From NCBI GenBank assembly GCA_009777365.1, contig WRLZ01000022.1:1-10440 (forward strand): a stretch of 10,440 nt of DNA, read 5' to 3'. Numbering within the stretch: the first letter of the stretch is position 1; the number at the start of each line of letters is the position of its first letter. The notes under the pieces were generated by a model. The model searched no databases. It worked only from the letters and a program-made list of their open reading frames with translations, and was not told the DNA's origin. A program made the position numbers and the translations under genes. This DNA is from Candidatus Saccharimonadota bacterium (GTDB lineage: Bacteria > Patescibacteriota > Saccharimonadia > Saccharimonadales > Saccharimonadaceae). Of this stretch, positions 1 to 5,529 are shown in pieces.

Positions 1-359
1 GTGGCTCGCAAGGGTAAGGCAAATGGCTCACACTTACTTATGCCATGGATCGAGGGCGGTATTGCCAAGGGTACAACCGTGCATAGTGATGAGTATGTGG
101 TCTATAAAAGCCTTTGCAACCGAGGTTACTCGCACACTACCGTAACCCACAAGGCGTTAGAATACGTTAGGGGCAACGCTCACACCAACACTATTGAGGG
201 CTTTTGGAGCCAGTTTAAGCGTAGTATGCGTGGTGCTTTTCACTGTATCCCCCTAAGTATTTGCAGTTTTATTTGGATGAGTTTAGTTTTAGGTACAATC
301 TACGGCAAGATGGGTCGGGGATGGTATTTGACAGGATAATAGATAACATTACCAGATGA
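1..359 (+). pseudogene. IS1595-family (ISXO2-like) transposase, C-terminal part, frameshifted
   Basis: This is the 3' end of a DDE transposase that would cut and join the ends of its own insertion sequence. The gene enters from outside the window, so the GTG at base 1 is probably an internal valine. Two catalytic acidic residues are visible: D30 in HSDEY and E66 in HTNTIEGFW, the latter a hallmark of IS1595/ISXO2-type enzymes. The frame carrying them continues to TAA at 337-339, but after HCIP (about residue 84) it stops resembling the family. From base 252 the -1 frame reads PKYLQFYLDEFSFRYN and runs to TGA at 357-359, which is the expected family C-terminus. The switch falls on a run of five C at 249-253; a sixth C would restore one frame. 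This is therefore a one-base deletion, a sequence error or, less likely, ribosomal frameshifting. I could not identify the terminal inverted repeat of the element. Confidence 0.88.
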
Positions 360-362
360 TAT

Positions 363-411
363 TTGTATTTTTAAGAGAGTTAGTGTATAATAGTAAAAAT
401 AACATTGTTAT
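363..411 (+). promoter_or_regulatory. Promoter of the 85-aa/PIN cassette, with a dyad near +1
   Basis: TTGTAT (363-368), a 17-base spacer and a consensus TATAAT (386-391) predict transcription from about base 398. At that point lies a short inverted repeat, ATAAC-ATT-GTTAT (399-411). A dyad at the start site upstream of a toxin-antitoxin-like pair would suit an autorepressor operator, but that role is inferred. The leader is about 46 bases and carries an AAGGA ribosome binding site shortly before ATG 444. Confidence 0.6.
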
Positions 412-443
412 AGTAAAATAAAAACAGGAAGCAAGGAAAAAGT

Positions 444-701
444 ATGATAGAACCAAAGAAAGCAGTAGAAGAAGCTGTAAAGTATCTAAAGGATGTTATG
501 CAACTTCCAGATACTACAAGAATTAACCTCGAGGAACTTGTCTTGTCCTCTGACAACAAAAACTGGGTGGTTACAATTGCTTATGATTCAACTAACTTGC
601 CAGAGAATAGTTTATCTGTATTACTCAATGGGAGGATGCAAGAGCGTCGGAGAATAGAAGTTGATGGCACAAGTGGCAATGTCGTAGCACTACGAAAATA
701 G
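444..701 (+). CDS. Unrecognised 85-aa protein, candidate partner of the PIN nuclease
   Basis: I do not recognise a named family. The protein is small and soluble, with no signal peptide or membrane segment. Residues 6-20 look like an amphipathic helix (AVEEAVKYLKDVM). A segment around 38-46 (NKNWVVTIAYD) and the end (RRIEVDGTSGNVVALRK) look like strands of a small alpha/beta fold, with a W-x-V-T-x-x-Y/F pattern and a V/I-D-x-x-[ST]-G-x-V-[VL] ending. This layout recalls PepSY-like small proteins found next to PIN genes, from general memory only. The start ATG is preceded by AAGGA. Only three bases separate its stop from the PIN gene, so the two are almost certainly co-transcribed and translationally coupled. 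By position it would be the antitoxin or chaperone of the pair, but no DNA-binding motif is evident. Base composition is AT-rich like the neighbouring insertion-sequence remnant, consistent with transfer. Confidence 0.75.
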   Translation: MIEPKKAVEEAVKYLKDVMQLPDTTRINLEELVLSSDNKNWVVTIAYDSTNLPENSLSVLLNGRMQERRRIEVDGTSGNVVALRK

Positions 702-704
702 CCT

Positions 705-1220
705 ATGTCTGTGAGCGTGGAGAGCTTTTTCAGAAGCTGTAATCAAAACGGTTTGATAATTGATACTAACTTATTTACACTGTTAGTCATAGGTAATAGC
801 GATATCAATAAAGTGGGCAAACATAAAAGGGTGAAGAATTACAGTGAAGATCATTTTACGGCTATCTTCAATATAGCTAACTACATAACAGAGAATAATT
901 CAAAAATTATTCTAACACCACATATTTTATCTGAAATATCAAATTTCGTAATTGATTCCAAGGGTTACAATCCATTCTTCGATACAGCTTTGAGGCTAAC
1001 CAAGCTCACGCATGAAGAAAATGTTGAAAAAGACAAACTATTAGACCATGATGAGCTATCAAGGCTGGGAGTTTCCGATCTGTCTGTAGAAAATGTGGCT
1101 ACTGTCATGAAGTGCGCAGTTGTTACCGACGACGAGAGGTTATATAATCGGCTTCTGTCGCTGGGAGTGCAAGTTGTAGATTTGCCTCTAATGGTTGAAA
1201 TGGCTAAACAAAGCCAATAG
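705..1220 (+). CDS. PIN-domain protein, putative ribonuclease (toxin-like)
   Basis: PIN domains are metal-dependent ribonucleases and are often the toxin of toxin-antitoxin pairs. The four expected acidic positions are visible: D20 in LIIDTNLF, E77 in LTPHILSEISN, D125 in LGVSDLS and D142/D143 in VVTDDERLYNRL. The block from about 29 to 50, with charged KHKRVKNYSEDHF after the first strand, is an insertion relative to short VapC proteins (about 130 aa). It fits a distinct group of somewhat longer PIN proteins that carry a KR-x-x-x-Y-x-x-[ED]-[DH]-F motif and a TPH-[IV]-L-[ST]-E-[IV]-SN motif. The length is 171 aa and no membrane segment is seen. The ATG lies three bases after the upstream stop and has only a weak ribosome binding site, so coupling to the 85-aa gene is likely. 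The target RNA cannot be told from sequence, and a non-toxin RNA-processing role remains possible. Confidence 0.85.
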   Translation: MSVSVESFFRSCNQNGLIIDTNLFTLLVIGNSDINKVGKHKRVKNYSEDHFTAIFNIANYITENNSKIILTPHILSEISNFVIDSKGYNPFFDTALRLTKLTHEENVEKDKLLDHDELSRLGVSDLSVENVATVMKCAVVTDDERLYNRLLSLGVQVVDLPLMVEMAKQSQ

Positions 1221-1313
1221 TGATACAATAGAAATATGATAACTACCAACACGGAAGACGACAAACAAATCTTTGAGGAAATCATAGAGATAGCAGTAGA
1301 AGAGCAGAGATAG
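1221..1313 (+). other. Possible leaderless 25-codon ORF with an extended -10
   Basis: Just after the PIN stop, TGA-TACAAT (1221-1229) forms a TGn-extended -10, and six bases later ATG 1236 opens a 25-codon acidic ORF ending in TAG at 1311-1313 (MITTNTEDDKQIFEEIIEIA and five more residues). There is no ribosome binding site, and no good -35 sits at the right distance. The -10-to-ATG spacing matches that of the metallopeptidase gene in this window, which is the only reason to take it seriously. The peptide would form one acidic amphipathic helix. It could equally be chance sequence or the start of a decayed gene. Confidence 0.25.
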
Positions 1314-1365
1314 CTCTGTCATCTGTTAGTTAGGCTATACCGTGTTATAAGGGGATAGTTACCGA

Positions 1366-2976
1366 CTAGACTACTCGCATTATCTCGTCAAGAGTCGTTT
1401 CGCCCCTTAGTGATGCGATGATCCCCTTTTGGAGTAGTGTCAACATTCCGCCTTGCACGGCCGCTTGTTCAATCAGCTCTGGGCGCGCATCCGACAAATC
1501 TCCTCGAATGAATTTCTGAATCGGTTCATTCACGATCAACTGCTCCATCAGCGCCGTTCTGCCCTTATAACCAAAAGGAATTTCTTCATTCGCAACTGGC
1601 TTCCATAGCTTGATGTTGTTCATATCAATCCCCTCGAGATAGGCCTTGTCCACTCCTCGAAGTTTATCACGCACCCAGTTCGACGTCGCCATGTCCGCGG
1701 CATATTCTTCCTTATTGTGCGCCAATTTTCGCACTAGCCGCTGTGAAATCACCATCTGCACCGCGCTGGAGAAAATCGGGTTTACTCCCGTAAGGTCAAT
1801 CACGCGCGAAAACGCCGCGCTAGCTGTATTGGCATGAAGCGTCGAAAGCACCAAGTGCCCCGTGATTGAAGCTTGCACCGCCACCCTCGCCCCTTCGCTA
1901 TCTCGAATCTCACCGACCATCACAATATCCGGGTCAAGTCGAAGCACCGACCTGAGCCCCTCCGCAAACGAACTTCCGTCGCTACTATTTACTGGAATCT
2001 GAGTTACGCCCGAGAGGCTAAACTCTACCGGATCTTCCAACGTGATAATCTTCCTCTGCGGAGTATTGAGCGCTGTGATAATCGAATAAAGCGTTGTGGA
2101 TTTTCCGCTTCCCGTTGGTCCGGTGAGAAGCACCAACCCTCTTGGATGCGAGATAACTTTCCTGAGCGTCGCCAATTCAATTTTCCCTAAGCCCAAAAGG
2201 TCAAGATTCAATAAACTTTCATCAAAGTTAAACAACCGCATTGTCGCGTCCTGTCCATATAGCGTCGGGATCATTTCCACGCGAATATTAAGCCTATGCG
2301 TTCCTTGAAAATGCTGGATACTTCCCGACTGCGGCATAGTTGACGCCAGGCTCATCCCCGCCCTCGAAGATAGCTCTCCGAGAATTGTTCTATACCTGTC
2401 TTTGCTCAAATTTGCAACCGGGTGCAAGAGCCCATCCACACGCATACGGATCCGAATGTGATCATGCTCGTTTTCGACGTGAATGTCGCTTGCCTGGAGC
2501 TTTTCGGCCTGCTCGAGTAGGAAATCAAAAATCCTATCCGCCGAAACTTTCTCGAGATCTCGCGAGACTTTATTATACGTTTCGGTATTTTCTTCGTGGC
2601 TAATTTTAATATCGCTATAGACCGGCTCTTTCGGTGGATCATACCGCTTCATGAAATTCTTGTAAGCTGTACCCGAGACCAAAAGGAACATGGTATGGTT
2701 GCCTAGGTCCGAATATTCCCGTGCCACTTCATTGATCCTCGACCTTGGCGTCTCGCTCGTCACCAGGAATCTCCAAGGATCCGGTCCCGCACCCTCTTCG
2801 AGCGGCACCATCTGGTATTTTTTCATGTCAGAAATAGTGAAAACATCCTTCAGTAGTGGCACAGTCTCCTCGAACTCCCTGGTGTAAATATACGGTAGCC
2901 CGATAATTCCAGCTCGCCTCGAAGCAGCTTTTTCCTCGTTGTCGCGCCGTCGTTTCTGTATTTCCTCTTCGTTCAT
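1366..2976 (-). CDS. pilB: PilB/GspE-type assembly ATPase (type IV pilus or type II secretion)
   Basis: This is a hexameric cytoplasmic motor of the GspE/PilB secretion ATPase family that would drive polymerisation of pilin into type IV pili. After a degenerate N-terminal domain (about 20-120), the N2 domain carries ASDIHVEN (162-169). The catalytic core has Walker A GPTGSGKST (286-294), the Asp box ITLEDPVEF (311-319), Walker B DPDIVMVGEIRD (348-359) with E356, and the His box GHLVLSTLHA (373-382). GYKGRTALMEQL (469-480) is the conserved C-terminal element. The four cysteines that bind zinc in classical GspE/PilB are missing: the usual LCPHCKEPY position reads LAHNKEEY, and the whole 536-aa protein has no cysteine. 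The ATG is supported by AGGTGGAGG directly upstream. No pilC, pilT, pilM or pilin gene is adjacent, so the rest of the machine must lie elsewhere. A PilT-like retraction role is unlikely, given the N-terminal domain and length. Confidence 0.92.
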   Translation of the reverse strand: MNEEEIQKRRRDNEEKAASRRAGIIGLPYIYTREFEETVPLLKDVFTISDMKKYQMVPLEEGAGPDPWRFLVTSETPRSRINEVAREYSDLGNHTMFLLVSGTAYKNFMKRYDPPKEPVYSDIKISHEENTETYNKVSRDLEKVSADRIFDFLLEQAEKLQASDIHVENEHDHIRIRMRVDGLLHPVANLSKDRYRTILGELSSRAGMSLASTMPQSGSIQHFQGTHRLNIRVEMIPTLYGQDATMRLFNFDESLLNLDLLGLGKIELATLRKVISHPRGLVLLTGPTGSGKSTTLYSIITALNTPQRKIITLEDPVEFSLSGVTQIPVNSSDGSSFAEGLRSVLRLDPDIVMVGEIRDSEGARVAVQASITGHLVLSTLHANTASAAFSRVIDLTGVNPIFSSAVQMVISQRLVRKLAHNKEEYAADMATSNWVRDKLRGVDKAYLEGIDMNNIKLWKPVANEEIPFGYKGRTALMEQLIVNEPIQKFIRGDLSDARPELIEQAAVQGGMLTLLQKGIIASLRGETTLDEIMRVV

Positions 2977-3005
2977 GCCTCCACCTCTCTAATAGTAATA
3001 CTCTA

Positions 3006-3033
3006 ATCTTAGCACATTTTTCCATATTTTCAA
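3006..3033 (-). promoter_or_regulatory. Promoter of the pilB-like gene
   Basis: Read on the minus strand, TTGAAA (complement of 3028-3033), a 16-base spacer and TAAGAT (complement of 3006-3011) preceded by TGC give an extended -10 promoter. Transcription would start near 2999, leaving a leader of about 22 bases with the AGGTGGAGG ribosome binding site. Its -35 lies two bases from the first dyad of the divergent promoter (3035-3102), so one bound protein could affect both genes. Confidence 0.55.
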
Positions 3034-3034
3034 A

Positions 3035-3102
3035 CTTTTTGGGGCAAATTGGGCACATTTTTGTCCAAATCTATTGACAAATTAAACAAAGTGTGATATA
3101 AT
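3035..3102 (+). promoter_or_regulatory. Strong promoter with an upstream paired-dyad box (copy 1)
   Basis: TTGACA (3074-3079), a 17-base spacer and TATAAT (3097-3102) preceded by TGA make a near-perfect sigma-70-type promoter with an extended -10. Upstream are two TTTTG..CAAA dyads: TTTTTGGGGCAAA from 3036 and TTTTTGTCCAAA from 3058, 22 bases apart and separated by TTGGGCACA. The entire 68 bases align without gaps to 7574-7641. Transcription would start near 3109, giving a leader of about 117 bases before ATG 3226, with a small stem TACAG/CTGTA at 3145-3161. Confidence 0.8.
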
Positions 3103-3225
3103 GCCAATAATATATAATGAGGATTGTTTCTCTCTTATCTATTCTACAGTAGTACGCTGTAATAATTTTGATAGCATTTTAATATAAATTGCTCCACCAA
3201 TATCTCCCAAAGGAGTGTGTACCGC

Positions 3226-3627
3226 ATGAAAGCCGCACCACAAGAACCGCTTTATGTTATTTTTTTGGCTCTATGGCTGGTAATCATCATTACCCGAGAG
3301 CTTATCGCAAAGGGTTCGATACCAGACGCCATAGCAGGCGCGATAATCGTGAGTATAATCTACTTTGTCCTTCGCCGATTTCTCGGCGCTCGCGTAGATC
3401 GCTACCTGAACCTAACCTCGTCCGTGCTTTTATCAAGCACCATTGTCAGTCTTGTTATTCGGCCAAACGAATTCGGCTTCGCAATCCTAACTGTGGCTGT
3501 AGCCGTCTTGATTAAAATAATCGTCAAACTCGTCGCCACAATCTTCCGTCGTCTTCAAGCCAAAACAACCGTCGCTAAAAAGAGCAAAGCAATTTATTTC
3601 CAAAACTACCGCCAGCGCTCACGCTAG
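3226..3627 (+). CDS. Small integral membrane protein, four predicted helices, function unknown
   Basis: I do not recognise this 133-aa protein. Hydrophobic stretches at about 9-23 (LYVIFLALWLVIIIT), 33-50, 62-78 and 83-107 predict four membrane helices. A basic cytoplasmic-type tail follows (108-133, rich in K and R). There are no catalytic motifs or cysteines. ATG 3226 is preferred because AAAGGAG (3209-3215) lies ten bases upstream. An in-frame GTG at 3217 is only one base from that site and would be too close. The stop codon is embedded in the transcription terminator, so the gene is monocistronic. It is divergent from the pilB-like gene and shares a long promoter element with the membrane protein at 7782, which suggests joint expression. 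Possible roles include an envelope or pilus accessory factor or a holin-like protein; none is supported by motif. Confidence 0.75.
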   Translation: MKAAPQEPLYVIFLALWLVIIITRELIAKGSIPDAIAGAIIVSIIYFVLRRFLGARVDRYLNLTSSVLLSSTIVSLVIRPNEFGFAILTVAVAVLIKIIVKLVATIFRRLQAKTTVAKKSKAIYFQNYRQRSR

Positions 3628-3640
3628 GCGGTGCTTTTTT
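3608..3640 (+). terminator. Rho-independent terminator of the four-helix membrane protein gene
   Basis: ACCGCCAGCG (3608-3617), loop CTCA, and CGCT-A-GGCGGT (3622-3632) form a ten-pair stem with one bulged A, followed by GC and six T. The TAG stop (3625-3627) is part of the 3' arm. Confidence 0.92.
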
Positions 3641-3643
3641 GTA

Positions 3644-3703
3644 TGCTGCATTCGGTGGGTCAAAAGTGTGATTTTGACCCGCCTACTAAAGGGCCTAGCG
3701 GCA
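3644..3703 (+). repeat. Hairpin-bearing intergenic repeat, copy 1
   Basis: GGTGGGTCAAAA (3654-3665) pairs with TTTTGACCCGCC (3672-3683) in a twelve-pair stem with one G-T pair and loop GTGTGA. It is followed by CTACTAAAGGGCCTAGCGGC (3683-3702). TGCTGC (3644-3649) can pair with GCGGCA (3698-3703) to close an outer stem. A related copy lies at 3739-3790. There is no T-run after the hairpin, so it is not itself a terminator. It could be a structured RNA or a dispersed repeat. Confidence 0.6.
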
Positions 3704-3706
3704 GAT

Positions 3707-3729
3707 AACACCCTTTGGGGTGTTTTTTT
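3707..3729 (+). terminator. Second rho-independent terminator
   Basis: AACACCC (3707-3713), loop TTTG and GGGTGTT (3718-3724) run into a stretch of T ending at 3729. It sits about 70 bases after the terminator of the membrane gene and directly follows repeat copy 1. It either backs up the first terminator or ends a separate short transcript spanning the repeat. Confidence 0.8.
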
Positions 3730-3738
3730 GGAGGCTAG

Positions 3739-3790
3739 ATTCGCAAGCCGAAAAGCGTGGTTTTCAAGCTACTACTAAAGGGCCTGCGGC
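3739..3790 (+). repeat. Hairpin-bearing intergenic repeat, copy 2
   Basis: The block ATTCG...AAAAGCGTGGTTTT...CTACTAAAGGGCCTGCGGC matches copy 1 (3650-3702). The AAAAG[CT]GTG[AG]TTTT core and the CTACTAAAGGGCCT tail are conserved, while the flanking stem arms differ. GAAAA/TTTTC, with AGC/GCT outside it, still allows a weaker hairpin. No terminator follows; a G-rich stretch leads into the next promoter. Confidence 0.55.
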
Positions 3791-3823
3791 GCTGGCGCGG
3801 CGGTTGGTTTTCGTGGGGTGGTT

Positions 3824-3851
3824 TTGCATTTATTGCGATATGTAGTATTAT
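3824..3851 (+). promoter_or_regulatory. Promoter of the PHP-domain gene
   Basis: TTGCAT (3824-3829), a 16-base spacer and TATTAT (3846-3851) predict a start near 3858-3859. That coincides with an ATG at 3859 that opens a nine-codon frame overlapping the GTG start at 3878 out of frame. The annotated GTG would have a leader of about 20 bases with AAAAGGA. Confidence 0.5.
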
Positions 3852-3877
3852 GATTTATATGAAGCAAAAGGATAAAA

Positions 3878-4828
3878 GTGCAGGATAAGATTCTAATTAG
3901 CAGAGATAGGCCGAAATTAAAGGGCGGCTTGCATATCCACACCAAGATCGACTTTCCTGCCAATGATGGCATGATTCCCGAGGCGGAAGTGGTTGGTGTT
4001 TATCGTCAGAAAGGTTACGATTTTCTTGCCATTACTAATCACGAGATTATGTATGACATCCCGCAGGTTTATGAGGATTTTCTATTGATCCCGAGCATGG
4101 AGGTTTCTTGTAATTACGTCGGCGACGATCCGATGAAGGGTTCGTATACGCACTTCAATATATTTGGGGATAAGATTTGGGATAATGGTATTATTTATCC
4201 GAAGTTCGAATATAGTTCTGTGGAGGACATACAGAGGGTCATCAATTTGCTCAAGTCTCGTGGGTATCTTGTTCAATGGAATCATCCTTTGATTAGCCGT
4301 TTTACCGAGGAAGAGTTTTTGTCGCTGAGGGGTTACGACTTTATTGAGATTTATAACCATAAGGATTTTCTCGAGAAGACTGGTATTTTGGCCGCTAACT
4401 ATATGTATCGTTCGTTGCTCAATCATGGACATAGAATTTTACATACTGCCACTGATGATTTTCATGGCAAGGAAGATCCGGCACTGACTCGGGCCTTTAT
4501 TAAGTCGTTTGTTATGGTCGAGGCTGATTTGGACCGAGACGATATTTTCACGGCTCTTGGCCGCGGCAGTTTTTATTCCTCGACTGGTCCGCTTATACAT
4601 GATTATCGGATTGAAAATGGTGTTATAAAAATTGAGACATCTCCCGTGGCTAATATTATTTTCTTGTCTCAAAGGAATGGGTGCAAAAATGTTTTTTCTG
4701 TTAATGGCGACCAAATTGAAAAGGCTGAATACGAGATTTCCGGCGAGGAGGATTATGTTCTGACGCAAGTTATTGACGCTCATGGCAATCCTGCTTGGAC
4801 TCAGCCGATTTTCTTGTACGATGTCTAG
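3878..4828 (+). CDS. PHP-domain metal-dependent hydrolase
   Basis: PHP (polymerase and histidinol phosphatase) domains bind two or three metals and hydrolyse phosphoesters; standalone members include nucleases and phosphatases. Metal-binding motifs appear in order: HIH (19-21), TNHE (53-56), PSMEVSC (72-78, E75), WNHP (134-137), EIYN (157-160) and TDDFHG (192-197). These place it in the CehA/TrpH-like PHP superfamily. The C-terminal part (about 235-316) looks like a small beta-rich domain and may be involved in substrate choice. The length is 316 aa, with no signal peptide, so it should be cytoplasmic. The GTG start is forced by an in-frame TGA at 3860-3862 and has AAAAGGA five bases upstream. 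The substrate cannot be assigned. The gene has its own promoter and no clear terminator before the Nudix promoter. Confidence 0.85.
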   Translation: MQDKILISRDRPKLKGGLHIHTKIDFPANDGMIPEAEVVGVYRQKGYDFLAITNHEIMYDIPQVYEDFLLIPSMEVSCNYVGDDPMKGSYTHFNIFGDKIWDNGIIYPKFEYSSVEDIQRVINLLKSRGYLVQWNHPLISRFTEEEFLSLRGYDFIEIYNHKDFLEKTGILAANYMYRSLLNHGHRILHTATDDFHGKEDPALTRAFIKSFVMVEADLDRDDIFTALGRGSFYSSTGPLIHDYRIENGVIKIETSPVANIIFLSQRNGCKNVFSVNGDQIEKAEYEISGEEDYVLTQVIDAHGNPAWTQPIFLYDV

Positions 4829-4868
4829 CTTGTAGATCGTTTTTGCGCCACGCTACTCCTTGCGAGTA

Positions 4869-4897
4869 TTGACATTACATCTGATTTTTGTTATAAT
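4869..4897 (+). promoter_or_regulatory. Consensus promoter of the Nudix gene, leaderless geometry
   Basis: A perfect TTGACA (4869-4874), a 17-base spacer and a perfect TATAAT (4892-4897) precede ATG 4907 by nine bases. Transcription would start around 4904, so the mRNA would have almost no leader. No Shine-Dalgarno sequence is present. Confidence 0.85.
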
Positions 4898-4906
4898 CAC
4901 TTGAGT

Positions 4907-5416
4907 ATGAAAAGCAATATCAAGACGGTAGTAGCGACTAATCCTTATGGTGAAAAATTCACTGTTTCGGTCGATTCGCTGGAGTTGTCGGCTCATGTGT
5001 ATGGGGTGGCTATTGATGGCGACAAGGTTTTGATTTCTCCGCAACATGGTGGTTATGATTGGCCTGGGGGAACGATGGAGCTTGGGGAAACGCATATTGA
5101 GACCTTGAAGCGTGAATATAAAGAAGAGACTGGGCTTGATGTTGAGCCAACTCGATTGCTTAATGTGTTTTCCGGGTTTTATCATAGCAAGACGAAGAAC
5201 CATAATCGTCAGTCCATTTTGATTTATTATTTGGTCAAGATAATTGGTGGCGAGATTTCCACTGACGGATTCGACGATGAGGAGAAGGAATATGCTTCTG
5301 TTGCGGAGTGGAAGACTTTGGGTGAGATCAAAAAGATGCATCACGCTTGCAGTCTTGATGCCAAAGATCATCTCGTTGCCTGCGTTAAACAAGCTATGGA
5401 AGAAGACAAGAAATAA
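4907..5416 (+). CDS. Nudix hydrolase
   Basis: Nudix enzymes split nucleoside diphosphates linked to another group, often cleaning up damaged or excess nucleotides. The Nudix box G-x5-E-x7-REUxEExGU is complete at residues 55-77: it starts in PGGTMELGE and ends in REYKEETGL, and contains the metal-binding glutamates. Flanking strands (VYGVAIDGDKVLIS, and SILIYYLVKII after the box) fit the fold, and 169 aa is typical. ATG 4907 is preferred over TTG 4901, because the -10 element ends at 4897 and transcription would start after the TTG. The substrate is not evident; ADP-ribose, (d)NTP or NDP-sugar are all possible. It is a single-gene unit between the PHP gene and the methyltransferase gene. The stop is followed by short CTTTTCG-type tandem repeats (5421-5446). 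Confidence 0.9.
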   Translation: MKSNIKTVVATNPYGEKFTVSVDSLELSAHVYGVAIDGDKVLISPQHGGYDWPGGTMELGETHIETLKREYKEETGLDVEPTRLLNVFSGFYHSKTKNHNRQSILIYYLVKIIGGEISTDGFDDEEKEYASVAEWKTLGEIKKMHHACSLDAKDHLVACVKQAMEEDKK

Positions 5417-5490
5417 TTTCTCGCTTTTTGCTTTTCGCTTTTCGCTAGGGGGTGTTTATGTGGGTTTGGATGGAGATGATCTGGGGAGGG

Positions 5491-5519
5491 TTGATTATTG
5501 ATGGTGAAGCTGGTACAAT
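5491..5519 (+). promoter_or_regulatory. Promoter of the RNA methyltransferase gene, near-leaderless
   Basis: TTGATT (5491-5496), a 17-base spacer ending in TGG, and TACAAT (5514-5519) form an extended -10 promoter. Transcription would start near 5526, two to four bases before ATG 5530. This promoter rules out the upstream in-frame ATGs at 5458, 5470 and 5476 as the main start. Confidence 0.75.
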
Positions 5520-5529
5520 GTTATATAAC

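Noticed and set aside
360..443. Right-hand terminal inverted repeat of the insertion sequence
   Set aside because: The left end is outside the window, so no inverted-repeat pair or target duplication can be tested.
3103..3225. Riboswitch in the long leaders at 3103-3225 and 7642-7781
   Set aside because: Apart from one small stem in each, I see no known aptamer consensus and no terminator/antiterminator pair. The two leaders share only a TTTAATATA stretch and the ribosome binding site.
3643..3708. A 21-codon ORF (MLHSVGQKCDFDPPTKGPSG and one more residue) between the two terminators
   Set aside because: It has no ribosome binding site or promoter, and coincides with the hairpin repeat. Copy 2 has no start codon. 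It is kept only as a note under the repeat finding.
5421..5446. Short CTTTTCG-type tandem repeats after the Nudix stop
   Set aside because: Three imperfect units in a short spacer, with no unit long enough for a CRISPR or structured repeat; probably simple-sequence slippage.
5452..5529. N-terminal extension of the methyltransferase (26 more codons)
   Set aside because: The extra segment reads MFMWVWMEMIWGGL..., unlike the family, and the promoter -10 (5514-5519) lies inside it.
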